In this document: positions 1 through 9,624 of the stretch, piece by piece
How the letters are laid out: every line of letters starts with the position of its first letter
Position numbering within the stretch: the stretch's first letter is position 1
NCBI GenBank assembly: GCA_013180625.2
Contig: SNVD02013093.1
Coordinates: 62,001-126,000, forward strand
Direction: 5' to 3'
DNA length: 64,000 bases
DNA from: Boswellia sacra
Lineage: Eukaryota > Streptophyta > Magnoliopsida > Sapindales > Burseraceae
Notes under the pieces: generated by a model
What the model saw: only the letters and a program-made list of their open reading frames with translations
Database searches by the model: none
Told to the model about the DNA's origin: nothing
Position numbers and translations under genes: made by a program

Positions 1-1549
1 TAAGGAATTCCTTACCACCATGTGTGAGTCTATTCCATGTTTATCAAACCTCTACAAGCATATTCAGACATATGTCATTCTTTAGTGATGGTCCTTCACT
101 ATCACAATGAGTCTATCATCACTTCATGGCATCATTCTAATTAAAGTGTATTCATGGTATATTCATACATTCATTAATCAATTAATTCAATGCAAAGCCA
201 TAATCTAATATCATGGCATTCTAGCCTAGATTTGATAATTCTATCATGACATTCTAACCTATTACTAATCTAGCATAATTCATATTAATTCATGGCAATT
301 CTAGCCTAATTATTTTTATTATGGCAAATTATAACCTATTGCTATTCCAGTATAATTCATATTAATTCATGACAATTCTAGCCTAATCATAGTTATAATG
401 GCAAATTCTAGCCTAAACATGGCATTTCTACCCTAATTCAAGCAATCCATTTCAATCACAGCTATTTTAGCTCAAATAAGACATCTAAGGGCAAAATGGT
501 ATTTCTTACCTATTCTATGCTATTTCCTAACATACAACAAATCAAATATAAGTTATCCTTGCATGATTCTAATCATGTGCTCCTAAGCATGATTTTAAGC
601 ATGTGCTTCTAAGCATATTTCTAAGCATTCGCAAAGAAAATTAAATTCCTAAACATGTTTCTAGAAACGAGGGATAACGGACCTACCTTGCTATGCTTAT
701 CTATCTCGCAAAACAAATAAGGGTTATAACAATTCATAATAATCATAGCATGCTTCTAAGCATAAAAATAAATTCGAAACATGCTTATTCTATTCATAAA
801 TAAACCTAAACATGTTTAATTCTATGGCAAGAAAAATAAAGAAGAAAATATAAGGGAGAAGAGAAAACTGCTCTTAAGACGTACCCTTTCCAAATTTAGA
901 GCAATATAAAACATCTGAAAATCTTTATACTCGAAAAGAATTCTCGAATTCTTGAGCGTGTCTTCAAGAGAGGGGAAAGATGATTGTATTTGACAATTTG
1001 TTTGTCTTGTAAAGTGAGAGAAGAAGGGTTTATATGGGAGAGGGGTGAAGATGAAAAAAGGAAGTTTTTAAAGCTAATTTCTAAATATAAGCCAATAAGG
1101 GTCGATGGCAATCTCCAGATGGCTGGATGACCATCTGATAGACGGTCGGTCGTTGGCCCACAGTGTGGTAGCTATCAGATAGTCGGGCTACTGTCTTCGA
1201 CAGTCGGGCGGCTGTTTGATGGCCAATTGATCAATATCTTTTTGGCTCTTTCCTTTTTCGTCACCCTTTGATGCATTCCCTTCAGACCCTTGTAATTCAC
1301 CTTTGATTTGCAATCTATAAATTTCTACGAAAGCTAGACATCCGTAGCTTCATAATGGTATATCACTCATCTTCAGATTCCTCCTGGATTAATTTCTGTG
1401 ACTTTTCACAGTCATATGTCAGTTTTTGAGGCTCTTCGCCAACTTCTTCTCACCCTTCTCTTTTTAGCCCTCAAGGGCATCTTGGTCATTTTTCTTGCTC
1501 GACATTCATCTTCATTTCATCATCAAGCCTCCAAAATTCAGTGTCTATA
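1..1549 (-). repeat. 3' LTR of Tat-H (partial at window edge)
   Basis: The first 75 bases match 30491-30564 and bases from about 1450 to 1549 match about 43065-43157, the two halves of the other LTR. The LTR ends at GTGTCTATA (GTGTCTACA in the partner). Adding the 604 bp seen only in the right copy gives a full LTR of about 2.15 kb. The sequence holds many degenerate motifs of the type 'catggcaattctagcctaa' between about 200 and 430. No coding sequence. Confidence 0.85.
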
Positions 1550-1567
1550 GCTTACCCCCTACTTTGG
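1550..1567 (-). other. Polypurine tract of Tat-H
   Basis: Read on the minus strand this is a purine-rich run (CCAAAGTAGGGGGTAAGC) directly abutting the 3' LTR, the expected place for plus-strand DNA priming. Confidence 0.6.
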
Positions 1568-1680
1568 AGAAGTTTGCGGGACACAAAAGTCGACAATGTA
1601 CTCTTACTTCGTCTTTCTTTCTTCCATCTCAACATTATTTCGGACTTTCTTGTCACTTCCTTCTATTCATACAAAAATGT

Positions 1681-2010
1681 GTGTCCATTCAAGCACTAAT
1701 ATGCCTATCCAAGGGCTGAGGTGCCTATTAAGAGCGGATGTGCGAATGTGCCTATCTAAGGCGAGTGTGCCTATTCAAGGGCTGATGTGTCCATTTGAGG
1801 CCGGATGTGCCTATCTAAGGTGAGCGTGCCCGTTCAAGGGCTAAGATACCTATCTAAGGCGATAGTGTGGCCATCTAAGGGCAGATGTGCCTATCTAAGG
1901 TAAGTGTGCCCATTCAATGGCTGAGGTGCCCATCTAAGGGCGAAGGTGCCTATCTAAGGTGATAATGTGCGCATCTAAGGGCAGATGTACTTATCTAAGG
2001 CAAGAAAGCA
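1681..2010. repeat. Tandem repeat array 1 in Tat-H 3' noncoding region
   Basis: About a dozen degenerate units of roughly 25-30 bp built on the core 'tgcctatctaaggg', alternating with 'cattcaagggctga'. Short open frames across it on either strand follow from the repeat, not from a gene. Tat/Ogre elements are known for tandem repeats in their 3' untranslated region. Confidence 0.75.
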
Positions 2011-2037
2011 TCCTTTTGATGCTATGATAAAACATTC

Positions 2038-2345
2038 TTCACTGCACCTACTTCTAAGGGTTTTTAACATTTTTCGGTGTACCTACTTCTTACGATTTGG
2101 TAACACTCTTCAGTGCTCCTATTATAAGGGCTTCAAACACTCTTAAGTGCACCTACTTCTTGGGGTTTTTAACACTCTTCAGTACGCCTCTTCTTAGGGC
2201 TTGCGTGTATTCTAAGGGCTTAAAATACTTTTAAGTACACCTACTTGTTAGAGTTTTCAACGCTATTCAGTACGCCTCTTCTTAGGGCTTGTGCCTTTTT
2301 TAAGTGCTTGAGACGTTCTTAAGTGCACCTACTTCTTAGGGTTTC
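2038..2345. repeat. Tandem repeat array 2 in Tat-H 3' noncoding region
   Basis: Degenerate units of about 60 bp containing 'gtgcacctacttctta', 'gggtttttaacactcttcag' and 'tacgcctcttcttagggctt', repeated about five times. Distinct in sequence from the array just before it. Confidence 0.7.
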
Positions 2346-3121
2346 CTTCTAACGCATGCCCGCTGGAAAAAATTCTATTATGCACTACTTTACGGGCTTT
2401 AGACCTTGTAATCATTCATTCCTTTGGCTAAGTAGTCTTCATTCTTCTTTGATCTCTTTAGATTTTACGTTCGTTGGGTTTCATATCTCTCTTCAAGTGT
2501 TCTCATGCTTCTTCCAGTCTTTGTCGTCATTCAGTTTCATGCCCTTTTTTTGAGTATTTTTGCTTCTATTCTCGATTTCTTCTAGCCTACTGGGAGAATC
2601 TCTTGAGTTCGTATTCATGTTGTTCATCATTTGACTCACTGGGAATCTCTCCCTTGTCTTTGTAAATTCCTGTAAGATTCAAACATTCCAAATGTAAAAT
2701 TAATTTAAGTTTTACCTTGTTTGATGTGTTCCTCAACTAATTACTTTCTAGTGTTTGGAGGAATTCTTCCATATGATTTCGGTCAAAGATTCTATCGATT
2801 GATGTTACTATTCTTTCCTTGTGAGTTGCTAAACTACTACTATGGCAGGGTGCTTGTCACCGGCTTTGTTCAAAAATTTTCTTCAATGTCTTAAGGTCGA
2901 TGTAGAGTCTTTCTTTTTCTTTTCTCTATTTTTTCTCCTCTCTTTCTCCTCTTTTTCTCTCTCTTCTCTCTTTCTTCTTTCTCTACCCTTTACCATTTAA
3001 ACTATCTGACTATGAATCTTCTTTTTGTTTCAAATCCTTCAAGGTGAACTTCAAATTTCAGCTTCAAAATTCCTTTTGTAGGGTAGACTTCAAATTCCTT
3101 TTTCGTGGTGAAACAAAAGAG
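2346..3121. other. Tat-H noncoding stretch, no gene seen
   Basis: AT-rich, with a CT-rich low-complexity block at about 2908-2990. I see no conserved domain or long open frame on either strand; it lies between repeat arrays 2 and 3 of the Tat-H 3' region. Confidence 0.5.
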
Positions 3122-3364
3122 ATGCCTTTTCAAGGTTGACGTCTCTTCGAGGGAGATTCCTTCTTCAAGGTGGATATCTTTTTCGAGGTAGATGCCTTCT
3201 TCAAGGGATATTCCTTCTTTATAGTGGATGACTTCTTCCAAGATGATGCCTTCTTTGAGGTGGATTCCTTTTTCGAGATGGATGCCTTCCTCTAGGAAGA
3301 TGTCTTCTTTGAGGTGGATTCCTTCTTTAATGTGAATGCCTTCTTTAGGGAAGATGCCTTCTTC
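3122..3364. repeat. Tandem repeat array 3 in Tat-H, split by Ath-B
   Basis: About ten units of roughly 25-30 bp with the core 'gatgccttcttcgaggtgga'. The array continues after Ath-B at 12325-12395 ('gagggagattccttattcgaggtgaac'), which confirms that Ath-B inserted inside it. On the minus strand the repeat keeps an open frame of about 125 codons reading as EEGI[HS]L-type decapeptides. I treat that as a by-product of unit lengths divisible by three, not as an established protein. Confidence 0.7.
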
Positions 3365-3369
3365 GAGGG

Positions 3370-3690
3370 TGATGAACACCGATATGACTTCTTTCTAATA
3401 AGCCCCATAGTCATGTGTTGACTGAGCACAAAAAGAAGGTTTATTGATATCTTGACTGAAGGGTACATGAGTCATTAAAAAAAATGGTTGAGAGTTTGTT
3501 TATTTGGATAAAATCAAGGAGAGTGCAATAATGACCACCTTGGATGTAAAATTCTATAAATCACTTCTAAATAATAAAGCTTTAATTGCTAGGGACTAGC
3601 AATAAGCTGGTTGGGGGGTGTGATGAACACTTAAATGTGTATGTTTAATAAGAGCTTAGTTCATTAAATTGCATTAATAGTGTCATTAAT
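3370..3690 (+). repeat. Two 5' LTR stubs of Ath-B, each fused to 3' noncoding sequence
   Basis: Stub 1 is about 10 bp (TGATGAACAC at 3370-3379) joined to element sequence starting 'cgatatgacttc', which normally lies about 240 bp before the polypurine tract. That copy runs through a polypurine tract (ttggggggtg, 3611-3620) into stub 2 (TGATGAAC at 3621), which keeps about 67 bp of LTR before jumping at 'cattaa' to another copy of the 3' noncoding region. Both jumps occur at short homologies, so the 5' LTR was rebuilt by recombination or template switching. Confidence 0.8.
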
Positions 3691-4499
3691 AGTATTCATG
3701 AAACTTTCTTCACACACACACATACCTTGATACATGATTGTGGGTGGCGAAATGAAATGTTACAATATTTGAGTTCTTTTGTTTTGTTTAGGATAACAAC
3801 AAAAGGAAGGGGAAAGTAAAAAAAAAAAAAAGTGAAAAAAAAAGAGGAAAAAAAGAGAGAAAGCAATTGTGGATAAGTTTGGTCTCGTAGCCTCCTTAAT
3901 TTGAGCAATTAAGCCCGAGGGGTGCCTCAACACCTAATACCTTAAGAACAACTGGTTTGGGAGCTATTGGCCCAAAGCTCGCAACATGGATTAAGGAGAA
4001 AGCTTAATGGGATTGAACATTGTACTATCCACAAGTATCTAAGCAAAAATAAAGCGTCGGCAACTCGAGTCGTTAAGCTCGTTGGGGTGTCTTAACACCT
4101 AATGCCCTAAAGCCAACTAGTCTGGGAGTCATTAGCCTAAGGCTCGCTACATGGGTTAAAGATGCATTCCTCAAAAAAAAAAAAAAGAAAAAATATATAT
4201 ATAAAATAAATAAATGCCCCCTACCTAAGGTTGTTAGCCTTAACAAACATTAGAACCGATATGACTTCTTTCTAATAAGCCTCATAGTCATGTGTTGACT
4301 GAGCACAAAAAGAAGGTTTATTGATATCTTAACTGAAGGGTACATGAGTCATTAAAAAAAAAACGGTTGAGAGTTTGTTTATTTGGATAAAATCAATGAG
4401 AGTGCAATAATGACCACCTTGGATGTAAAATTCTATAAATCACTTCTAAATAATAACGCTTTAATTGCTAGGGACTAGCAATAAGCTAGTTGGGGGGTG
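3691..4499 (+). other. Extra copy of the Ath-B 3' noncoding region and polypurine tract
   Basis: Collinear with 10136-10945: CA microsatellite, A-rich runs, two related blocks containing 'cacctaat.ccctaa' and 'gctcgctacatgg', then ttggggggtg at 4490-4499. It precedes a full LTR (4500), so the insertion has an LTR-internal-LTR tandem arrangement on its left side. No gene. Confidence 0.8.
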
Positions 4500-5878
4500 T
4501 GATGAACACTTAAATATGTATGTTTAATAAGAGTTTAGTTCATCATATTGCATTAATAGTGTCATTAAATTCCTCAACTTAAGTACATTTGTAGTCTTTG
4601 CATCTTTGGAATTAATTTCCTCTTAATTTTGGTTTTGTTACAGGTTCGGTAAAATGGGCATATATTTCTATTTATAGATCAAAATGGTGCAAATCTTAAT
4701 GTTTTGGAAATCTGATTAAATTATCTACAAGATTGTATTTCATAAGCATCATTAAATTCGAGCTCTTAATGGACCAAAAATGGGCTTGAAGTGAACCCAT
4801 CTGCAGTTTCAGCCCAGCCTGACCATGCCTCAGTATTTTGACCACATCTCTCAGAATACGTATCCAAATTGTATGAATCAAGATGTTCTAGAAAGCTGAG
4901 AGAAATATCTACAACTTTCATGAAGATATGTGATTAAAATTCTCAATAATTCAATGTCAAAATCGGTGGCCAAAGTCTGTTCACCTAATTACCCTAATTG
5001 TTAAAGTTGGTGCATCTAATATTTGACAATTACTTCTTTGTAACTTGACAAGTTTGCCCCTAAGTGTATCTATAAATAGAGGTGCCTTGTGACCCATTGG
5101 GGGCATCTTGGCCTTAGCTGTGATCTTGTATTGTGTATCTCTTGTTATTCTCTCTTATGTGTTATTAATGAATTTCCTTTTTCTTGCAATTGGTTTTCTT
5201 TCTCTTATAATGTCTTTCTAATTTCGCTCTTGCTAAGGTGAAAGGGTGAAACCCTTGATATGAGAGTAAGGATTCTCTAACCCTTAATATGTGCTTAATT
5301 ATCATAATCTTATGTTGTTTATTTCATATGATTTATATTTACTTTCTTAATCAATCTTGACACCACTCGTAAAGTGGAGGTCTCGATCCACTGTAGACAA
5401 TCCTTGGCACATCAAATGCTTGGATCCTTTCTAGATATCATATGATTCTTCCTTACCGACACGAATCTAGTTAGGAACCTTGATTTATTGTTGACATATA
5501 GAGATTGGCACATTGGATTCTTGAACCCATTTACAAGAAGTGGTATAAATATTGGTAACGAAACAAATATAATTCATATAACTGAAACGGGTTGCTTATC
5601 CTTATTTGAAATATCAAGGGCGGATCCCCTAACCTTAGCTCTCATTATTATTGTGTGAATTTCTCTTGTGTTATTCTCATTTATTGTTTAAGAACTTGTT
5701 CTTTACTCATACTTGTTGATATTATCTTGCCATCCCTTTGAATCATCCATATCATAATTGTTTACTTTATAGTTTGTAGCGCTAAAATTCCCTTCCTCGT
5801 GGATCGACCCCGGTCTCACCGTGTTTATTACTTCGACACTCTTATACTTGGGAGGCAATTCTATTTTCGGATGTGTCA
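4500..5878 (+). repeat. Full-length 5' LTR of Ath-B
   Basis: 1,379 bp, begins TGATGAACAC, ends GGATGTGTCA, near-identical to 10946-12324 and clearly related to the LTRs of Ath-C and Ath-E. It contains a TATA box at 5071-5078 and is followed by spacer 'agtttt' and the primer-binding site. Confidence 0.93.
5071..5078 (+). promoter_or_regulatory. LTR TATA box (TATAAATA)
   Basis: TATAAATA in the context 'gtatctataaatagaggtgc', conserved at the same LTR position in Ath-B 3' LTR (11517-11524) and, on the minus strand, Ath-C (20766-20773) and Ath-E (53263-53270, 61562-61569). It probably marks the U3/R boundary and the start of genomic RNA. Confidence 0.7.
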
Positions 5879-5884
5879 AGTTTT

Positions 5885-5902
5885 TGGCGCCGTTGTCGGG
5901 GA
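5885..5902 (+). other. Primer-binding site, tRNA-Asp type
   Basis: TGGCGCCGTTGTCGGGGA, six bases after the LTR. It is complementary to the 3' end of plant tRNA-Asp, the primer usual for Athila elements (one mismatch to the usual TGGCGCCGTTGCCGGGGA). Confidence 0.88.
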
Positions 5903-6067
5903 AGGTAAAATTTGGCGTACAAAATTGTAAGTATTTTCTTTTCCCAATTCTATTTTTTATTTTTCTTGCATGTGTTCATCTTTTCTTTCTTTTTGCATTA
6001 GTTAATAGAATTGTTAGGAGTCGCTCCTCTTCTTTGAAAGCATGCTCAAACCCAACTAGGAACATAA

Positions 6068-7836
6068 ATGGACTACATAAATCGTAGAACTTGTGCACAT
6101 TCATGCATAGTCTACCCTCATGATGCAATATTTTTCGACCATGAATCAGATTTCATTCAATTCTTACCCCACTTTCATGGCCTAGATGTTGAAAACCCAT
6201 TTTTACACTTGAGAGAATTTGAAAAGTTTTGTAACACATATAGTGACCTAAATTTAAGCATAAACATCTTTACATTAAAGCTTTTTCCTTTTTCTTTAAA
6301 AGATAAAGCTAAAACATGGCTACAAAATCTTAGGTCAGGATCGATTAGCTCATGGGATGAAATGCAACAACAATTTCTTAAAAAATTCTTTCCTCCCTAT
6401 AGAACAAATTCTCTCAAAAAGCAAATCCTCAATTTCACTCAAAAACAAGGAGAGACCTCTTACCAATGTTGGGATAGGTATAAAGCATTGCTTAATACTT
6501 GTCCTCACCATGGTTTGGAAACATGAAGACTAGTTTTAATTTTCTATGAAGGTCTTACACATCAAGCTAGGCAAATGGTAGAATTAATGTGTAATAGACA
6601 ATTTGAAAATAAAGACCTTGATGAATCCATGGATTTCCTAGACTTACTAGCGAAAAATGTCCAAAATTGGAGTAATGTTGACACCTATGAGGTGCCAAAA
6701 ACATCTAATAGAGGCATTTATAACTTTAGGAAAAATCATGATCTTCATGTCAAATTTGCATCCCTAGCTAAAAGAATCGAGGATTTAGAAATGTGGTCTA
6801 TGCAAGAAAATGTCTGTCACACTTGTAATTCTAGTGATCATCCAACGGATGATTGCCCAAATGTGCCTACCTTTAGGAAAAGTCTCTATGAACAAACCAA
6901 TGATTTAAACACTTTTCAAAGGTCAAATCCTAATCTTTACTCACAGAATTTTGGATGGAAATATCACTTGAATTCTGATTGGAGGAATGTAATAATGCAC
7001 AATTTTTTCAACCTCCCTTTCAATCATATCCAAATTTTCAAAAATCTCATGATCATGCATCTTATGAGGATCTCGAAGAAACATTGAATTCATTCATTGT
7101 AAAGCAAGAGGTTTTTAATAGTCAAGTTGCATAAACTATGGCAAACTTGAATGATGCCTTTGAAATACTTGCATTTGCACTTAATACTAATGAGAAAGGT
7201 GAGTTTCCATCTCAACTAGAGCCAAACTCCATCAATCCACATGTAAGTAATCCAAGGAGCCAACATCTAGACGAAAATTCAGTAAGTACTCTTCATGATG
7301 GTAAGGTTGATAAAGAATATATTCTTAACCCTTATGAGAAAGATGATGAATCAATCTTAAAGGGTAAGGAAGAGGTTAATAAACCTACACCTAACAAGGA
7401 AGAGATCGAATCCTTATTTGTGCCCTCATGTCATCATGCAAAGGAACTTGACCAAAATTTTGACATTAATGAATTTTTCAGGCATGATGAAAATGAGGAA
7501 CCTAATAGGACTAAAACTAATGTGGAAGACTATATCCAAAATGAGAATTTTTCAAGTCCTTCAGAAATCGGGTTAACTGGTTCATTTGAACCAAGTATGC
7601 AACTAGGGCCCATTGCTTCTAAAGAATTCCCGTTACTTGATTTTGTACAAGTGAAGGAGATTAAGAGTTGGGAGCCATGTTTTGAAAAAAGGCAGGAAGA
7701 AACATCCACACTCAAGAATGCATGCCTCAAGGACAACCAAACTCAACTAGTGGTAATCTCTTCTATTGTCACTAATAAAGGAAAAAGAAAGATACCACAT
7801 CAATGGCATATTTTTGATCGTGGTAAATTACTTTAG
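6068..7836 (+). pseudogene. gag: Athila-type Gag of Ath-B, with in-frame loss of protease and pol
   Basis: Capsid/nucleocapsid protein that would package element RNA. The capsid part (6068-6526 and on) contains LPHFHGLDVENPFLHL and SSWDEMQQQFLKKFFP, followed by a CCHC knuckle (CHTCNSSDHPTDDC). Lesions: a Trp-to-TGA stop at 6524-6526 with the frame open again beyond it, a frameshift near 7000, and a TAA just before a second reading frame that opens with ATG at 7138. That TAA is also present in Ath-C. The second frame (232 codons) aligns with the Ath-E region on both sides of its protease and then with its pre-RT segment, so protease was removed in frame. It ends near HQWHIFDRGKLL, at the place where Ath-E continues into integrase. 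Confidence 0.82.
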
Positions 7837-8001
7837 AAGAGATTCCTCTTTTCGCCTTTTTTCAAGACTAATCAAATTTTATCCGTTTGTGCCATAATTT
7901 CATTTTTATTCTTGATTTTTTCTATCATTTCTAGTTTGTTCGTATTCTATTTTATGTGCTTTTATTTTATTTGTGTGTTTGCATTTTGTTTCCCGGTCAA
8001 G

Positions 8002-8058
8002 TGGCGGATACGGTACTCCGTGACTTTTAAAGTCGGTTTTTCAGTTCCCTAAAAACTG
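8002..8058 (+). promoter_or_regulatory. Conserved palindrome-rich leader before ORF X
   Basis: Contains three short inverted repeats in 50 bp: ACGG-tact-CCGT (8010-8021), GACTTTTAAAGTC (8022-8034) and CAGTT...AACTG (8042-8058). The block is nearly unchanged before ORF X in Ath-C (about 18268-18325) and Ath-E (about 56718-56778). It could be an RNA structure, splice or translation signal; the role is inference. Confidence 0.4.
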
Positions 8059-8106
8059 TCGCTCACCTTACATCTATTTTCTTTTCTTCTCTCTCATTTT
8101 CTTCAC

Positions 8107-8648
8107 ATCGATACCATTCTCTCAAAGTTGCACAAACATTTTTCCTCTCTTCCTCAAAATGATTTACTTAAAATTTACAAAGCTCGCGCAGAAAGACTAA
8201 GGATGTTGATGTGTGAGGGTATGCCTGTTGAAGTAAGATGGTTAATTGAAGCCAAGGTTCGATTTTCTGGTGAATTTTCAGATAATCTTGTTTCTCACAT
8301 GCCAGGTATGGGAAAAAGCTCTTACGCCAAAAAGCGAAGAGCGAAAAGGTTACAAGTTTGTCCCAAAAGTACAAGATAGACTTGTAACCAGCATTGCCGT
8401 TCCTTGGGATATTTGTCTAATAATCAAGAGGATAAACTACAGTTCATCAAGAATGGACTGAGTAAGGAGTCCATATCCGAGTGACTTTTGAGACGCATTC
8501 TTGTGGACTCGTGCAGCGTGAAATTTTTAATTTGTGGACACAATTCCGAGATGAGCGGGAACGCTATAGTCTTGGGAATCTGACTCAAAACGACCCTGTT
8601 TGCCAGTTTATAAGAAAATTGGATGGGAAGCATATCCCCAACTCATAG
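8107..8648 (+). pseudogene. ORF X (basic / Cys-cluster protein), broken copy in Ath-B
   Basis: Homolog of the intact 182-aa ORF X of Ath-C and Ath-E. The start ATG has become ATC (8107-8109). The basic patch KKRRAKR is present, but the second Cys of the cluster is changed to Ser and the following Trp codon is a stop (TAG, 8377-8379). A 7-bp deletion near 8482 then shifts the frame. The distal part (FNLWTQFRDE..., NDPVCQFIRKLDG) is still recognisable and the terminal TAG at 8646-8648 is in place. The lesions are absent from C and E, so they arose after insertion or in the direct source copy. Confidence 0.85.
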
Positions 8649-8916
8649 AAGGTATTTAAGCCGTTTCTAGACGTAAAACCAGAGGAAGATGTGAGCCACA
8701 GTCACAACTACCTGTAAATATGCATGCGTGCCATCATTTTTGAATTTTAATGCCTCATATTTGTCATTTTTTAATTTGTATCTTTTGTTTGACTTATGCT
8801 GTTATGGTGTCTTATTTCATCATCTTTTTTTAATTTCTATGCACAATTGTCAAATTTTTCAACAAGCAACCGAGTTACCTATTTAGATGCCATCATTAGC
8901 ATACCTTTTTGCACTC
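8649..8916 (+). other. ORF X-LOG intergenic spacer
   Basis: The segment 'gacgtaaaaccagaggaaga...gtgagccaca' just after ORF X is conserved in Ath-C, Ath-E and also Ath-G, which shows that the X-LOG block is one inherited unit in both LTR families. The rest is AT-rich with no open frame. Confidence 0.6.
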
Positions 8917-8924
8917 TATAAATA
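8917..8924 (+). promoter_or_regulatory. TATA box immediately upstream of LOG
   Basis: TATAAATA about 44 bp before the LOG ATG (8968), in the context 'gcactctataaataccac', with a CT-rich stretch after it as in many plant core promoters. Ath-E (55855-55862, minus) and Ath-C (17405-17412, minus) have CATAAATA at the same spot. It suggests LOG could be driven by its own internal promoter. Confidence 0.45.
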
Positions 8925-8967
8925 CCACATTTCTTGTTCTCTTCTTCACACATAGATAGAGAGTTGC

Positions 8968-9624
8968 ATGGACATGGAGGGAACCTCAAAACTTCGAATC
9001 CAAAAGATATGTGTATTCTGTGGTTCTCGATCAGGTAAAAGTGAAGAGTTTGTTGAGGCAGCAAATTATCTTGGTAGACTACTGGCTGAAAGAAAGATTC
9101 ATGTGGTTTATGGGGGAGGTAGCCTCGGGTTAATGGGTTGTGTGTCAGGAGCTGCAAATGTAAGAGGTAGTCAAGTTTTAGGAGTTATTCCTAGAGCTTT
9201 GGCTGTAGAAAGCATCGTTGGAAAAACTGTTGGGCATGAGTTACAAGTCTCCTCTATGCATGAACGCATGGCGAACATGCTCATCAATTCAGGTGCCTTT
9301 ATTGCTTTACCAGGTGACTTTGGTACTTTTGAAGAAATTTTTCAAATTGCCTCTTGGGCCCAATTGAATCTCCATCAAAAACCCATAGGTTTGTTGAATG
9401 TTAACAATTTCTTTGATCCTTTAATAAGTTTTGTTGATGCAGTTGTGGAATAAAATTTTATCCCTCATTCGGCGAGAAAGATCCTTATTTCTGCCACTAC
9501 CGCTAGTGAACTACTTGACAAGTTACAAGCAGTCGAGTATGCACCTGACCCAGCCATCACTCAATTTAATTGGTCAGGGGGGCAAAACAAAAAGTGCAAA
9601 TTGGATCTGAATCTCCGTTTGTAA
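8968..9624 (+). pseudogene. LOG-like: Retrotransposon-borne LOG cytokinin phosphoribohydrolase, one stop codon
   Basis: LOG enzymes release active cytokinin bases by splitting cytokinin riboside 5'-monophosphate into base and ribose 5-phosphate in the cytosol/nucleus. This copy has one frame of 218 codons, the usual LOG length, interrupted only by TAA at 9451-9453 (codon 162; CAA in Ath-E). Motifs: KICVFCGS (13-20), YGGGSLGLMG (48-57), SSMHER (95-100), then PGDFGTFEE (115-123), where the family has PGGxGTxxE, so one catalytic-loop glycine is Asp. There are no introns, whereas plant nuclear LOG genes have several, which points to capture through cDNA. It lies after ORF X and before the 3' noncoding region, the slot where Athila elements often have an env-like gene. 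Confidence 0.93.

Noticed and set aside
1495..1823. Plus-strand short open frames
   Set aside because: They overlap the LTR end and repeat array 1; composition follows the repeats.
3002..3379. Minus-strand frame of 125 codons with EEGIHLK-type repeats as a real protein
   Set aside because: It coincides with a DNA tandem array and runs a few bases into Ath-B; no domain or codon evidence.
8968..9624. LOG copies as ordinary host genes
   Set aside because: Each is intronless, lies between LTRs with the same neighbours, and the whole unit is bounded by TSDs in B and E.
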